A stretch of 64,000 nucleotides of DNA, taken from Amoebidium appalachense. Taxonomy: Eukaryota; Ichthyosporea. Made by a program: the position numbers and the translations under genes. Position 1 is the first letter of the stretch. Each line of letters opens with the position of its first letter. The notes below the pieces were generated by a model. That model was given only the letters and a program-made list of their open reading frames with translations, made no database searches and was not told the origin of the DNA. Where the stretch lies: assembly GCA_963693365.1 (NCBI GenBank), contig CAVNZM010000015.1, positions 1,550,001 to 1,614,000 on the forward strand, in the 5' to 3' direction. Shown one piece after another: positions 1-13,273 of the stretch.

Positions 1-1031
1 ATCCAATTTCTCCCCTCACACTTCCACCTAGTCACATCTACGACATTTACACTCTACCCTCTTATTTTCTAGTCCCCCGTGCAACATCACGCTTAGTCAT
101 CTATGTTGCTTATACACTTGTCATTTAAAGTAGCCCACTTTTTTAACAGTGTAAGCGCGTACCCCTACTCCTCCCTATTGATACCCTCCCGTATCTGTTC
201 TATCTCAATTGAACACAGGTCCACCCATTATGTATAAAAAAACAAACACAATTGTTAGCATATAATCGCCTTGCGCATTTTTTGGCCTATATCCGTGCTC
301 TCCTTTGTTTCTTCCTATGTTTCGCACACATCTTTTTACTTTACTAACTGTTTTTTTATTGTACATGTTCTTACCAGCATTCTTCTCATAACATAGAAGG
401 CACAGCAATGGTGCACATACAAGCATCTGCTTTCATTAAACTTATCAATCAGAAAATCACGGCCCAGTGTGTGTGTGCGTGTGTTAAGGTTATAATGATT
501 ATTTTGCGGGTCCACAAAGTTGAGCGCATGTGCAAAACAAGCACACGAGCACACACAGAGCACAAGGAATCTGGAGGGAGGGGGGGGGGGGGAGGGGGAG
601 GGGGTTGTTCTTATAGGGGAGGGGGGTGGGGGGTGGGGGGTGGGGGGAAAGTAGAGGGGGGAAGGGGGAATGAATCAGGGAAAGCAGGAGGGCCACTCTA
701 CGTTCTTAAGGGAGTGGGGAGGAGGCGTGTGCGCGCGCGGGCGTGTGTGTGTGTGTGTGTGCGTGTTTGTGTGTGGGGAGGGGGGGGGGGGGGGGGGGGG
801 GCAGGAGGGTGGGGGGGGGGGGGGGGGGGGGGGTGGAGAGTAGTGTGTGCGAGTGCGCGCGTGTGTGCGTGTGCGTGTGGGTGCCATGGAGTGGTTGTGA
901 GTGTGTGCCTGTGTTTGCAGATGTCTGTGAGTGACAGTACATGTGTTCATGTATGCGTGTATGTGTGTGCATGTGCGCGTGTGCGTGTGTGCACGTGTTC
1001 GTGTGTATGTATCGACCCGACACACACATGG

Positions 1032-1107
<76 letters not shown>

Positions 1108-1480
1108 CGTGTGCGTGTTTGGTTGCATGTGTGGATGCGTGCATGTGTGTGTGCGAGCACAGTGTGTGCGTGCGTCCCAGCGTGTGGGTGTGTGTCTTGT
1201 GTTTGTGTGCAAAAAAAAATATCTCCGAGAACTTGAGAAAGGAGACAAGACGCAATAAGACGGAGAAAGCATGGGATGTGAGAGTAAAAGGCTATATGAG
1301 AGTAGAAGAAACGGCTAAGCCTTCATCTTAAGATGGTTCATAATCCGTGGGTGTGCATGCACAGTGGTTCAGGCTAACAACCCGGATACTACGACTACCG
1401 AGGCAATTTGGATTAGGAGGCTGTGCATAATTTCAAGATTCCGAGCGGACTGTAGGGTCCTCTATTCCCCTGGACATCCC
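1..1480. repeat. Low-complexity DNA without a supported gene
   Basis: The first 400 bases are ordinary AT-leaning DNA with no coding signal I can support. From about 575 to 845 the plus strand is G-rich with several G runs. A perfect (GT)n tract lies at about 1036-1102, with degenerate GT/GC steps around it. The long open frames here are translations of the repeats (Gly-, Cys/Val- or His/Thr-rich on the two strands) and are not genes. Confidence 0.8.
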
Positions 1481-1830
1481 CCCCCCCCCCCCCCCCCCTC
1501 TCCCCTGCCCCCTGCCCCCCCCCCACTCTTTTAGGGGGCTATTGAGTCTCAGGAATGGGCTGGGGTGGGATGTGATGCTTTTCTCTCTGTGTGGTGTCAC
1601 AGTGTCCCTTTTTTGTGTGCATGCACCTGTGCATGTGTGTGTGTGCGTGTGTGCGTGTGTTTGCGCATTCTGTTTGATGGTGGTCGTGGTTGTGGTGGTT
1701 GTGGTGATGGTTGCGGTGGCAGGTGGGGGGTGGGGTGGGGGGTCGGTGGGCGGGGGGAGGGGGGGGGGGGGGGGGGAGGGGGAGAGTGGAGGGGGTATAA
1801 GGGGGTGGGGGGGGGGGGGGGGGGGGGGTT
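1480..1830. repeat. C run followed by G-rich and GT-rich DNA
   Basis: A C run at about 1480-1498, a short unique stretch, then GTGG-rich DNA and G runs to about 1828. No gene is supported. It lies just upstream of the LINE insertion. Confidence 0.7.
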
Positions 1831-1936
1831 ATGTTAGACTTGGTATACGTGAGGAGCATACGTACAGAAGGTCGCCAGTGCATGTCACGCTTTTGCCAGT
1901 ACGCCATATGCATATGTTTGTGTTGAACGTTGGCCT

Positions 1937-2929
1937 TCAGCCAGCACCCGGAGACCACCACCTACCTCTGGGCCTGCCCGGCCCACGCCGGGAAGGTCCC
2001 CCACCTGACCACGGCCATCACAGCCTGCATCCATAACGTCCTGCGCACTCGTCACCCAAACACCTCCACGGCACAGCACCAACACACGGCAGCCACGGTG
2101 GTAGACCAATGTGCATAGATAAACTGGATAGGAAGCAACGGTGACCCACAAGACACCGAGAACATCAAGTGGGTGGAACGAGGGTTCTGCCCACGATCGG
2201 TGGGCCCACTACTAGCAGCCACCGGCACCACCAAGACTTTCACCCGGGCCATCTTAGGAGAAATCACAGGAGAGTTGCAGTCCTTTTTCTCTTCAAAAAT
2301 ATGGCACCCACGGAACACCACACTCCCCCCCACCCACCCCAAAATGCAAAAACACCACCTGATACAACCACCACCCGTAGAAAGAAAAGCACGGCACCCC
2401 AAAAACCCAAGACACATGTACACACAAATACACCCGCCACACACACCCGGCCAGCCTACCCTGACTGCCGGACACACACAGACCCAGTGTGCCCTGCAAA
2501 CCCACCTTTTAGATTACAAAGACGTTGCCACAACATACGTACAACAACACATAATGTAAGGTAGCTGCCAACCCCCCACCACCTGGCCACCACCACACCC
2601 CATCATCCCCCCATACCCACCGTAAATACTATACACAACACTTAGGACTTCCCAATACTGTAGATCGACCAATGAGAGCCCTCGGTTAACGTTTATTGCT
2701 AGGTTTTGGATGGAGGGGAGGACTGGAGCCTCCTGCCGGCGTGGCTGGGGTAGTAGCCCTGGGCAAAGTGTGTACTTACAGTTAGGTTGTGAAGGATGGT
2801 TTAGCTTAGCTGAACTCATAGATAGCACCTTAACTAGTGTACTGTCGGTGCTGTGTGGTAGACGGTAGTTTCCCCAGAGGGCCTGTAAAGGCTCTCGGGA
2901 ACAGAACGTGATTAAAAAAAAAAAAAAAA
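1937..2929 (+). mobile_element. 5'-truncated non-LTR retrotransposon (LINE) 3' end, with target-site duplication
   Basis: The body reads as the C-terminal end of a LINE ORF2 in one frame to the stop at 2557-2559. It contains a Cys/His-type stretch near 1945-1990 (PETTTYLWACP) and ends in a typical W-x-x-RN segment near 2300 (SKIWHPRN). One in-frame stop (2116-2118) breaks it. A 3' untranslated region follows, then an A run at 2914-2929. The 13-base sequence TGAACGTTGGCCT occurs at 1924-1936 and again at 2931-2943, exactly flanking the element, as expected of a target-site duplication. The tail recurs at 9.99, 14.94 and 16.05 kb, so this is a family. The clade cannot be named from this fragment. 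Confidence 0.85.
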
Positions 2930-2988
2930 CTGAACGTTGGCCTGTGCTAGGTTTTTAATATCATGGCAAAGTGGGCGCGCGCCTACAT

Positions 2989-3879
<891 letters not shown>

Positions 3880-3880
<1 letters not shown>

Positions 3881-4755
3881 ACGTAAGTCATGACCACGCC
3901 GGCAGTGCACGCATACACACAGACAAACACACACACCTAATGTGCGCGCACTGCGGCACAGCTTGTCAGAGTGCCCGCGTAACACAACCATACTGTTGCT
4001 AATTATGTAAATTGTGGCACCGACACAGTTACACACGATGATTTTTTTCTCGCTTCTCACAGCTTCTCACCCAGAGCCTAATAAACAGACACAGACACCA
4101 CCACAATAAAACTGTGACCTAGCCACAAGGGCATGACGCAAACACATTCTGGTCGGCCCCCAACTGGGGACTGGGAATTGTCGAGTCAAAGGAGGAGGTG
4201 GGGAAGCTCCTGTAACGTGCATGGATCCGTACATGTTACAGGCTTTGGTTCTTTAATTAACGTTAACCGTTGTTTTATCGGCTTTGACAAATCCTTGCCG
4301 CCGTGAGAGTGAAACCGGGCCGAAACCTTTGGGAAGGTGACCTCATGACGCTTCAACTGAGCCTCTGCAGGCGGCGGCCGGCCGGAAGGCTCCGGCGGGA
4401 GCGCCGGCGCGGCGGCGCACCGTTTGTTTGTTTACTGCGAGCACCAATAGGGATGGCGCCGAGAAATAAAACAAGCAGATCAAGATGACGGAGTGTTTCA
4501 AACCCTGATGCCGCATCAGAATGTTGCAGATGTGTAAGTCCCGTGACACAACTTCTGCTCACTTGTGAAGGTTTCTTTTGGTGTTTGTAGAGTATGATAA
4601 TAGGTTTACTGCGTGTGATCTAGTTTTTTTTATAACAATATTTCTTTGGTAAACATATTAGTGCTAGTCAAGAGCCCTCCCAGGGGCTGCTCTGCCGTGA
4701 CCAACACAGTTTCAGACCCTGAAAGGAAATTTCCATCTTTGTGATCGCCATCTGA
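3880..4755. other. Intergenic region, no gene seen
   Basis: Unique DNA between the repeat block and the next gene. A GC-rich, CpG-rich patch lies at about 4365-4425. The open frames here start at GTG and have no support. It may contain distal regulatory DNA for the gene at 4932, but nothing specific can be named. Confidence 0.5.
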
Positions 4756-4761
4756 ATGCTC

Positions 4762-4795
4762 ATTGGCTCATGCTGAAGATCCGCGGGTATATAAA
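4762..4795 (+). promoter_or_regulatory. CCAAT (inverted) plus TATA box of the Ala/Pro-rich gene
   Basis: ATTGG lies at 4762-4766 and TATATAAA at 4788-4795. Transcription would then begin near 4820, giving a 5' leader of about 110 bases before the ATG at 4932. The upstream in-frame ATG at 4770 precedes the TATA box and so should not be in the mRNA. The arrangement is seen directly; the function is inferred. Confidence 0.7.
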
Positions 4796-4931
4796 CCTGA
4801 AAGCAGGTGCTGCAGGGCAGTCAACAATTGTAATCGCTAACGTGCGCAGCTTCAAACGTCGGTTCTTTCTGAACATCTTCAGCTGCACGCTACCCTACTC
4901 GCCGTTCAGTTTATCCAATCCAACTATCAGA

Positions 4932-6513
4932 ATGGCAGCAGCAGCAAAGACGTCTCACGTCGAGCTTGCCCACATGCCCCCTCCACCAGCTGTCCCTGCA
5001 GCTCCTGCTCTGGCCGCAGCCGCCGCAAGATCTGCTGGAGCCATATCAGCCGCCGCCCCTGGAGCTGTTGCCGCCGCCCCTGTTGCCGCCGCCCTTGTTG
5101 CTGCCGCCCCTGTTGCTGCCGCCCCTGTTGCTGCCGCCCCTGTTGTTGCCGCCGCCCCTGTTGCCGCCGCCCCGGCCGTCGCAGCCTCAATTCACGTTGC
5201 TGCTGCCCCAGCAGCCGCCGCCCCAGTTGCCGCTGCTCCGGCTGCCGCTGCCCCGGCTGCTGCCATGGGAATTGCTAGAGCGCCTGCGGCCCCGGCTGCC
5301 GCTGCTGCCACTGCTGCCGCCCAGGCTGCTGCCGCCCCGGCTGCTGCCGCCCCGGCTGCTGCCGCCCCGGCTGCTGCCGCCCAGGCTGCTGCCGCCCCGG
5401 CTGCTGCCGCCATGGCTGCTGCCGCTCCGGCTGCTGCGCATGCCGCCACGGCTGCAGCCGTGAGAATCGCTAGAGTGCCCGCGGCCCCGGCTGCCGCTGC
5501 AGCTGCCGCCCCGGCCGCTGCTCCAGCTGCAGCCGCCCCGGCTGCCGCTGCAGGTGCCGGCCCGGCTGCTGCCGGCCCGGCTGCTGCCGTGAGAATTGCT
5601 AGAGCGCCTGCTTCCCCGGCTGCCGCTGCAGCTGCCGTTCCCGCAGCTGCCGTTCCCACAGCTGCCGTCCCGGCTGCCGCCGCCCCGGCTGCCGCTGCCC
5701 CGGCCTCCGCTGCCCCGGCTGCAGCAGCCCCAGTTGCTGCCGTGGGAATTGTTAGTGCACCCGCCGCCCCCCGCTGCTGCGGTCCCCGCTGCTGCTGCAC
5801 CAGCTGCTGCCGCCGCCCCGGCTGCCGCCGCCCCGGCTGCTGCCGTGAGAATTGCTAGAGCGCCTGCAGCCCCGCCTGCCGCTGTAGCTGCCTCCCCCGC
5901 TGCTGCTGCACCTGCTGCCGCCGCCCCGGCTGCCGCTGCTCCGGCTGCCGCCGCCCCGGCTGCTGCTGTGAGAATTGCTAGAGCGCCTGCAGCCCCGCCT
6001 GCCGCTGTAGCTGCCTCCCCCGCTGCTGCTGCACCTGCTGCCGCCGCCCCGGCTGTCGCTGCTCCGGCTGCCGCGGCCCCGGCTGCTGCCGTGAGAGTTG
6101 CTAGAGCGCCCGCCGTTGCGGCAGCCGCTGCTTCGGCAGCTGCTGCAGCCCCAGCTGCCGCCCCTCGACCTGCTGCCATGAGTTTGGCTAGTGCTCCCAC
6201 AGCCGGAGCCCCTGCTGTAGCTGCTCTGGCTGCGCCTGCGGCCGCTGACTCCGTTGGGCCTTTTCTCACCAATAGCAACCTTGGCCTGCCCCATGGCCAT
6301 GTGTTTGTGGCTCGCAGTGTGGCGCCTCTGGAGATCTTACCGGCCATTTGTGGCAGCACCCACAACGCAGCGACAGGATTGGCTGCGGGGGGCATGCTGG
6401 TGGCCTTTGTGGCCCTCATTGCCTTGGTGGCAGTGCGCAGGTCAAAGCCCCGGAACAATGCACCTGAAGAAAGTGGTATTGATGTGAATGCCAGCGGCGA
6501 GAGTCTGGTGTGA
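4932..6513 (+). CDS. Ala/Pro-rich repeat protein with one C-terminal membrane segment (frame broken in a C run)
   Basis: The start at 4932 lies downstream of the TATA box in a fair context (A at -3). The protein is almost all Ala and Pro, with some Val, and contains about seven copies of a diverged unit carrying RIARAP or a close variant, spaced roughly 100-130 bases apart. After the repeats comes a unique segment ([15 protein letters not shown]), then one hydrophobic stretch ([15 protein letters not shown]) followed by RRSKPR and an acidic tail ending at the stop 6511-6513. No signal peptide is evident. The first frame runs into Cys/Arg-rich residues after a six-C run at 5767-5772, and the Ala/Pro reading resumes in the next frame. 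A single extra C explains this. It could be an assembly error in a homopolymer or a real frameshift. Family unknown; a mucin-like or wall-associated surface protein is a guess. Confidence 0.7.
5258..6210 (+). repeat. Coding minisatellite in the Ala/Pro-rich gene
   Basis: The motif around GAGAATTGCTAGAGCGCC recurs near 5265, 5462, 5589, 5742, 5845, 5971 and 6094, with a more diverged copy near 6178, each followed by GCC/GCT/CCG-rich sequence. Two neighbouring units (about 5835-5960 and 5960-6085) are nearly identical, which suggests recent duplication. Confidence 0.8.
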
Positions 6514-6766
6514 TACAGCCTTGCAAACACTTGCTCTAATTCACATAATAGGCACCAATTTAATATTTTTTTTGTAATAGTGGAATGTGGTTTTTGGTTA
6601 TGCTTACACGCTAGCCGCACCTGTTCTGCTATGTAAATATGTATTACGGCGGCCCCCACTCTGTACAATTTGCCATCATATAGCTATGTATAATACTGTA
6701 AGTTCCCGGGGGGCTGGTACCCCGTTCGAGGACGGCGCCATGGAGTTAACATAGCTGAGATGTTAT

Positions 6767-6772
6767 AATAAA
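6767..6772 (+). terminator. AATAAA polyadenylation signal
   Basis: A perfect AATAAA about 255 bases after the stop codon of the Ala/Pro-rich gene. It is a plausible end for that transcript. Confidence 0.6.
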
Positions 6773-7079
6773 ATGGTCACACACAAAGTTCTTGTCACCA
6801 GCGGAGTGGAAGCTCTCACCTTACTATTGACCACCGTAGCATTGAATGTATCCAAAAAAAAATCAAAGGCATGCAAGACTAAATGCAGCTCAGAACCGCA
6901 TCATGACGACCTGATGCGTGCCGTAGCTGCAATGCAACAATTTGAAAGGTGACATGGCTCGTTGAAGCTATAATGGATTGTGTCTGCTGGCACCGGCCCA
7001 GCCCGGAAATTGTACATACAGTAATCACATCCGATGCGGTGTTAAAGAAATACCTGCCAGTACGCACAAGCGTGCCCAG

Positions 7080-8109
<1,030 letters not shown>

Positions 8110-8110
<1 letters not shown>

Positions 8111-8690
8111 ACCCTAACTCTCTGCCTATTTTTTTCTCTTGCCGGCTTTCTCTTCCCCCTTACTCCCTCGATCCCTTTCTTCCTTGCACCCCCAAAACGT
8201 CCCTCGCTTCTTACATCCTCTCTCAGAGTCCTATCTCTCTGTCTTCTCCCTTCTGTCTCTCTCTCTCTCGTGGTCTCTTTCTCTCAATCTTCACTTTTTG
8301 CCTTTCCCCTATATGCCTCTCGAGTTCTTTTCCTTTTCCCCAATCCAGCTGCCCCCGCGAAATTTGCCCCAGATTTTGTGCAAGTAACTATTTTTTTTTA
8401 AGGGCCGTTTCTGCCTCTCACAGGCTGAAAGCTGATTGTGTTTTTGTAAGTTGTATTGATGATCCTTCAGGCTTCGTAACGTGTACCATAGCTGAAACTG
8501 TTTTTTTTTTTTTCACTTTGCTCCTCATACTGCGCATATGCACATGCTAGCTGATACAGGTGCACACACACACACAGTGTACACGTGTGCTCGCACACAC
8601 ACACACACACACACCCACACACACAGACACAGTGTACACACCCACACACCCCCCACCCCCCCCCCCCCCACACACACACACACACCACCA

Positions 8691-8775
<85 letters not shown>

Positions 8776-9242
8776 GTGAACACACGTGTGACACCCACAT
8801 GCACACACAGGCACACACACAGGCAGGGATATAGGGCAGACATGGCACAGGAGTGGTTGTGTAGGGGATTCCGGGGAGGGAGGGGGGGGGGGGGGGGGGG
8901 GAGCATCAGTCTGATGTGCATACTAAAGGGCGGGGGACATTACGCGAGATGCTCAGTACATAGGCATAAGTGATGGGGAATAGTTTACTGGGTTTGTATG
9001 TGCACGGGTGGACGACGGGGATGCTGCAGATGGTGAGGTGATTGTGTGGGAGAACATCATAGACGTGTGTGGATAAGAATCAGATTGGCTAAATGTACCC
9101 CCCCCCCCCCCCCCCCCGAGAGAACGGAAAATTCAGCCGTTCTCCCTCCCCTTTAAATTTCTCCCCACACACCAAAATATCAGTACCACGTGCATTTTTC
9201 ACTTTCACCCCCCCCCCCCCCCCCCGTGCATTTTTCACTTTC

Positions 9243-9291
<49 letters not shown>

Positions 9292-9351
9292 TTCTTTCTT
9301 CTTTTCTTTTTCTTTTCTTTTTTTTTTCTTTCTTTCTTTCTTTCTTTCTTT

Positions 9352-9399
<48 letters not shown>

Positions 9400-9480
9400 G
9401 GGGGGGGGGGGGGGGGGGGAGGGGGGGCGGATGGGGGGGGGACGGGGAAAGGGGGGATTGAACCACACGTGTTGGCTGTA
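8110..9480. repeat. Pyrimidine-rich DNA, (CA)n and paired C and G runs
   Basis: 8110-8540 is C/T-rich unique DNA with no gene. (CA)n lies at about 8568-8773. A G run at 8881-8901 is followed by C runs at 9097-9117, 9208-9225 and 9245-9284, then T-rich DNA and a G-rich block at about 9361-9455. A 22-base segment (TGCATTTTTCACTTTCA plus flanking C) is repeated at about 9190 and 9227. Nothing coding is supported. Confidence 0.85.
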
Positions 9481-9559
9481 ATTATTTATAAACTTTCGGC
9501 TGCCGTACGAATCACCCATACTGAACCGATGCTTTTTAGGTTTCAAATGTTGCATGGAA

Positions 9560-9722
9560 TAACAATATTCATGCATGCAATGATATTTTTGCTTCTGGTG
9601 TGAACCTTAACCCTGGCTTTACCACCACACTCAGGGCGATCGTGCTCTACATAGGTTGGGAAGAGTCGAAAAGAGGAAGGCGTGTGGTGGTGCTACGGTG
9701 AAGGCTTGTCTATAGGGTGTGT

Positions 9723-9735
<13 letters not shown>
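9560..9735 (+). repeat. Dispersed repeat, copy 1 (inverted copy at 23.5 kb)
   Basis: The stretch beginning GCTTCTGGTGTGAACC and running through GTTGGGAAGAGTCGAAAAG to the (GT)n tract is closely similar to the reverse complement of about 23484-23640. The similarity is obvious by eye over about 130 bases with small indels. The type of element is unknown. Confidence 0.75.

Positions 9736-9806
<71 letters not shown>
9721..9806. repeat. (GT)n tract
   Basis: A nearly pure (GT)n run at the end of the dispersed repeat. Confidence 0.9.
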
Positions 9807-9981
9807 ACGTGGGGGGAGGGCGGAGGTGGATGGTTTAAGGGCCTGGGGGGCGGGGGAGGGGGAGAGGGTTTCATTTATTAATATTATTGTTAATTCATGC
9901 CATTGCACTCATAGTATGTGTCAAGTTGTAAGTATTCCGTTTTTTTTAAAAAATAGAAATAAAAATAAAGGGCTGTTCTTG

Positions 9982-10142
9982 TATGTTCACTTAGTTGAGC
10001 GCATAGATAGGACCCTAACTAGTATACTGTCGGTGCTGTGTGGTAGACGGTAGTTTCCCTATAATTTCTGTATAGGCCCTCCGGGAACAAAACGTGATTA
10101 AAAAAGGGGGGGAGGGGTGGGAAAAAATTGTTTTATGTTCAC
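9982..10142 (+). mobile_element. LINE 3' tail, copy 2 (short, with probable target-site duplication)
   Basis: Shares with the element at 1.94 kb the run TCGGTGCTGTGTGGTAGACG, the following GTAGTTTCCC, and the end GGGAACAAAACGTGATT plus A residues. TATGTTCAC occurs at 9982-9990 and 10134-10142, flanking it. That makes this a severely 5'-truncated insertion of about 140 bases. Confidence 0.75.
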
Positions 10143-10148
10143 AATACA

Positions 10149-10424
10149 GGGGTGGTTCACCTTTAAGATAACAGGTATATCGGGGGTAGAGTCTAGAATC
10201 TTGAGGTTCATGGGCGGTAGGGTTCATTAATTTAACCCTCCCCCCCCCCCCCCCCCCCCCTCTCTCTCCGGTCATCGGGGGGGGGGGGGGGGGGGGGGGG
10301 GGGGGAGAAGGCTAGGTGTTTTGTACGGGTACGAGTAGACGTTTTTTCTTTTCTTTTATAGCGCATACTTGTGGGCACACACACACACACTACACATGCA
10401 CACACACGCACACTCGGGCGTGCG

Positions 10425-10455
<31 letters not shown>

Positions 10456-10695
10456 CAAACACACGCACGCACGCGCGTGCGCAAACAGGTGCACACGCTC
10501 GCACATGCATCCAAACCCACCCACACACACTCTGGCAGACTGGCTTGTGGGAGACACACACACGATGATTTTTTTTTTTATTCTTTCACCTTGTATGTAT
10601 ACTGATGTAGGAAACCAAGAAAACTCAGGCTGTTATTATCTGCCAGATGCTTTTGTTTATTAATTAAAGTTGTGCACCAAGGGAAGTCAAAGCCT

Positions 10696-10730
<35 letters not shown>

Positions 10731-10853
10731 TTCCCCCCCCGGTAGTTATCTTAACTTTCCCCCAACCTCGGTGGACTCTAGAATCTTAATTTTTTGCAAA
10801 AAGTCTAGACGCTATAATCTTATAGGCGAATTATCTTAATTGTGAACCACCCC
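10149..10853. mobile_element. DNA-transposon-like element with terminal inverted repeats
   Basis: The left end (10149-10171: GGGGTGGTTCAC, two bases, then TTAAGATAA with one extra T) matches the reverse complement of the right end (10831-10853: GGGGTGGTTCAC, then AATTAAGATAA). TCTAGA-containing subterminal stretches lie inside both ends. The interior holds C/G runs and (CA)n and no transposase frame, so it is a non-autonomous element. No clear target-site duplication is visible. Confidence 0.7.
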
Positions 10854-11006
10854 GGTACTGGAAAGGGATTTATCTTTAATGAATGGATGCCCTACTGTGG
10901 CAAAAACAAAAAAAGATGATGCAGCAACTTAGTGCTGTGCGAGAGTAATCTGAAACATATTTACGTGCTGTATATTAGTACTAACTGCCATGAAAGGTCC
11001 CGAATG

Positions 11007-11564
11007 CTACAAGTTGTTGAAGGCCTCGTACCAGCCCTCGAAGGTCTCGGACGACTGCAGTGCGCAGAAGGGCCACTCGTTCTTGCATGCCGCCTGGGAC
11101 GTGTACAGCGTCTGCCTGCAGCCACACGACACACACTTCCACGCCGACGCATCGCCTGTCAGCGCACACGAGAAATCGCACCACATGGGGACAGTGATGG
11201 TGCTGCGATATGCCTTGAGCGTGAAGCCGGGTGAGTTGCCGATGGCTTTTGTGACGGGCTCTGCGCCGGGGGTGGCCTGCCACCAGTTTTCAAACGACGA
11301 GCCTGCGTTGTTGTTTGTGCCGCATGGCTGCCCGGTGACGGTCTGGCAGTCCAGAGGGGACGAGAAGAGCTGCGCGCCCGAAGACGAACACTGCACCCCT
11401 GCGCCCTGTGCGTTTGTCAGGTCGCAGCTGTAGCTGGTATCGTAGGTGGGGTCTTGGTCCTGCAGAGAGAATGGCACGCTGGTGGAGCTGGTGACGAGGG
11501 ATGCACATGTGGCCGTGCTGGCGAGGGCGGCAAGGGCGGCGGAGGCAAAGACTGTGCGTGCCAT
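11007..11564 (-). CDS. Small secreted cysteine-rich protein
   Basis: A single open frame of 185 residues with an ATG at 11562-11564. The first ~20 residues are a classic signal peptide (basic N-terminus, Ala/Leu-rich core, small residues before cleavage). The mature part has eleven cysteines (about residues 47, 59, 73, 81, 129, 133, 144, 147, 149, 160, 167), an even-spaced C-terminal cluster (WKCVSCGC) and several Trp, the pattern of a disulfide-stabilised extracellular protein. I do not recognise the family. A TATA-like box at 11639-11645 and CCAAT motifs upstream support the start. No intron is needed. Function is unknown; an extracellular or wall protein is possible. Confidence 0.8.
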   Translation of the reverse strand: MARTVFASAALAALASTATCASLVTSSTSVPFSLQDQDPTYDTSYSCDLTNAQGAGVQCSSSGAQLFSSPLDCQTVTGQPCGTNNNAGSSFENWWQATPGAEPVTKAIGNSPGFTLKAYRSTITVPMWCDFSCALTGDASAWKCVSCGCRQTLYTSQAACKNEWPFCALQSSETFEGWYEAFNNL

Positions 11565-11638
11565 TTTATGATGGTTTTCTGATACTTGGTTTGTGTGGGA
11601 TCCGCTGACTGATTGGAAATTTTGAGGTGTCCCCGGGT

Positions 11639-11705
11639 CTATATACTTCTCAATCTTATCAGGTTAGCTTTTGATTGGTCGATCTGTTTTCAAGTGCCCA
11701 CCAAT
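11639..11705 (-). promoter_or_regulatory. TATA box and CCAAT motifs of the secreted-protein gene
   Basis: On the minus strand TATATAG lies at 11639-11645, about 75 bases before the ATG. A CCAAT lies at 11674-11678 on the same strand and another on the opposite strand at 11701-11705. The layout matches the promoter at 4.76 kb. Confidence 0.65.
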
Positions 11706-12460
11706 CAATGCACACCGACACCGTAGAAGTCTAGAGAACTACTCACAACACTGTCTTGTCTCGCTTTACCAACCCAAGTTATATGCAATATAAAGCAGAA
11801 AAAATTGTAGGTAAATAAATAAATGCGGCTAATATCACAATGCTGCAACTAGATCTCAACCTGTAACGGTGCCTCAGTCACAACTGACTCACTCTACGCA
11901 GCCGTACGGTACGTACCGCAGCCCGCAGGTACACTGAGTCTGAGAAATTCCCTTGTGGATCCAGGAATGTGCGAGCGTCTGATCGGATTGGCTTAGCTTT
12001 CAAGTTCGCCCCCCGGGAACTTCGGGAAGCCTCGAACGACGATCTGTCCACAAAGAAACAATGCACGGTGCACCACCAGAAGTTCCTGAAGTTGCTTGTG
12101 TTTAATGTGTAAACTTAAGTCAGTCATATGCCGGACCTATACATCTATAGGGCAATAATCGCTCTGCAAAGCTGCCCTAACTTAGTGTCGCAACTAATAT
12201 AGCCAAATCTGCAGTGGAATTCGTCTTCGGGCCTGCAGCTCTTCTCGTCCCCTCTATGCGCTTATGTGTTGTGTTCGAGCGAATCATTTGAACTTACGGA
12301 GTTACAATGTATGTGTATAAGAACCGGGCATCATTCCATCTATCTTCTTGTCACATGCGTTAGTAGTGTAAGTAAGATCAGCCTTATTATTCTTAGATAT
12401 TCAAAATCGACCACGGCCCTTATTAAATATTTAAAAGGGGAAGCGGGTAGTTGTCAAATG
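11706..12460. other. Intergenic DNA, no gene seen
   Basis: Unique sequence upstream of the secreted-protein gene. Short open frames are present on both strands but none has a start context, splice support or recognisable motif. Confidence 0.5.
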
Positions 12461-12469
12461 TCTATCCTC

Positions 12470-13230
<761 letters not shown>

Positions 13231-13273
13231 TTCTACCCTTTCACCACCAAAACGTGCATACCTGAGAATGAAA

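Noticed and set aside
408-1331. Long Gly/Cys/Val-rich open frame and its His/Thr-rich antisense frames
   Set aside because: These are translations of G runs and (GT)n; all six frames stay open because the repeats contain no stop.
4770-4931. Upstream ATG at 4770 as the start of the Ala/Pro-rich gene
   Set aside because: It lies before the TATA box at 4788-4795, so it should not be transcribed.
5187-6668. 493-codon minus-strand frame opposite the Ala/Pro-rich gene
   Set aside because: Mirror of a GCC/GCT/CCG-rich coding sequence; the plus strand has TATA box, ATG context, membrane segment and AATAAA.
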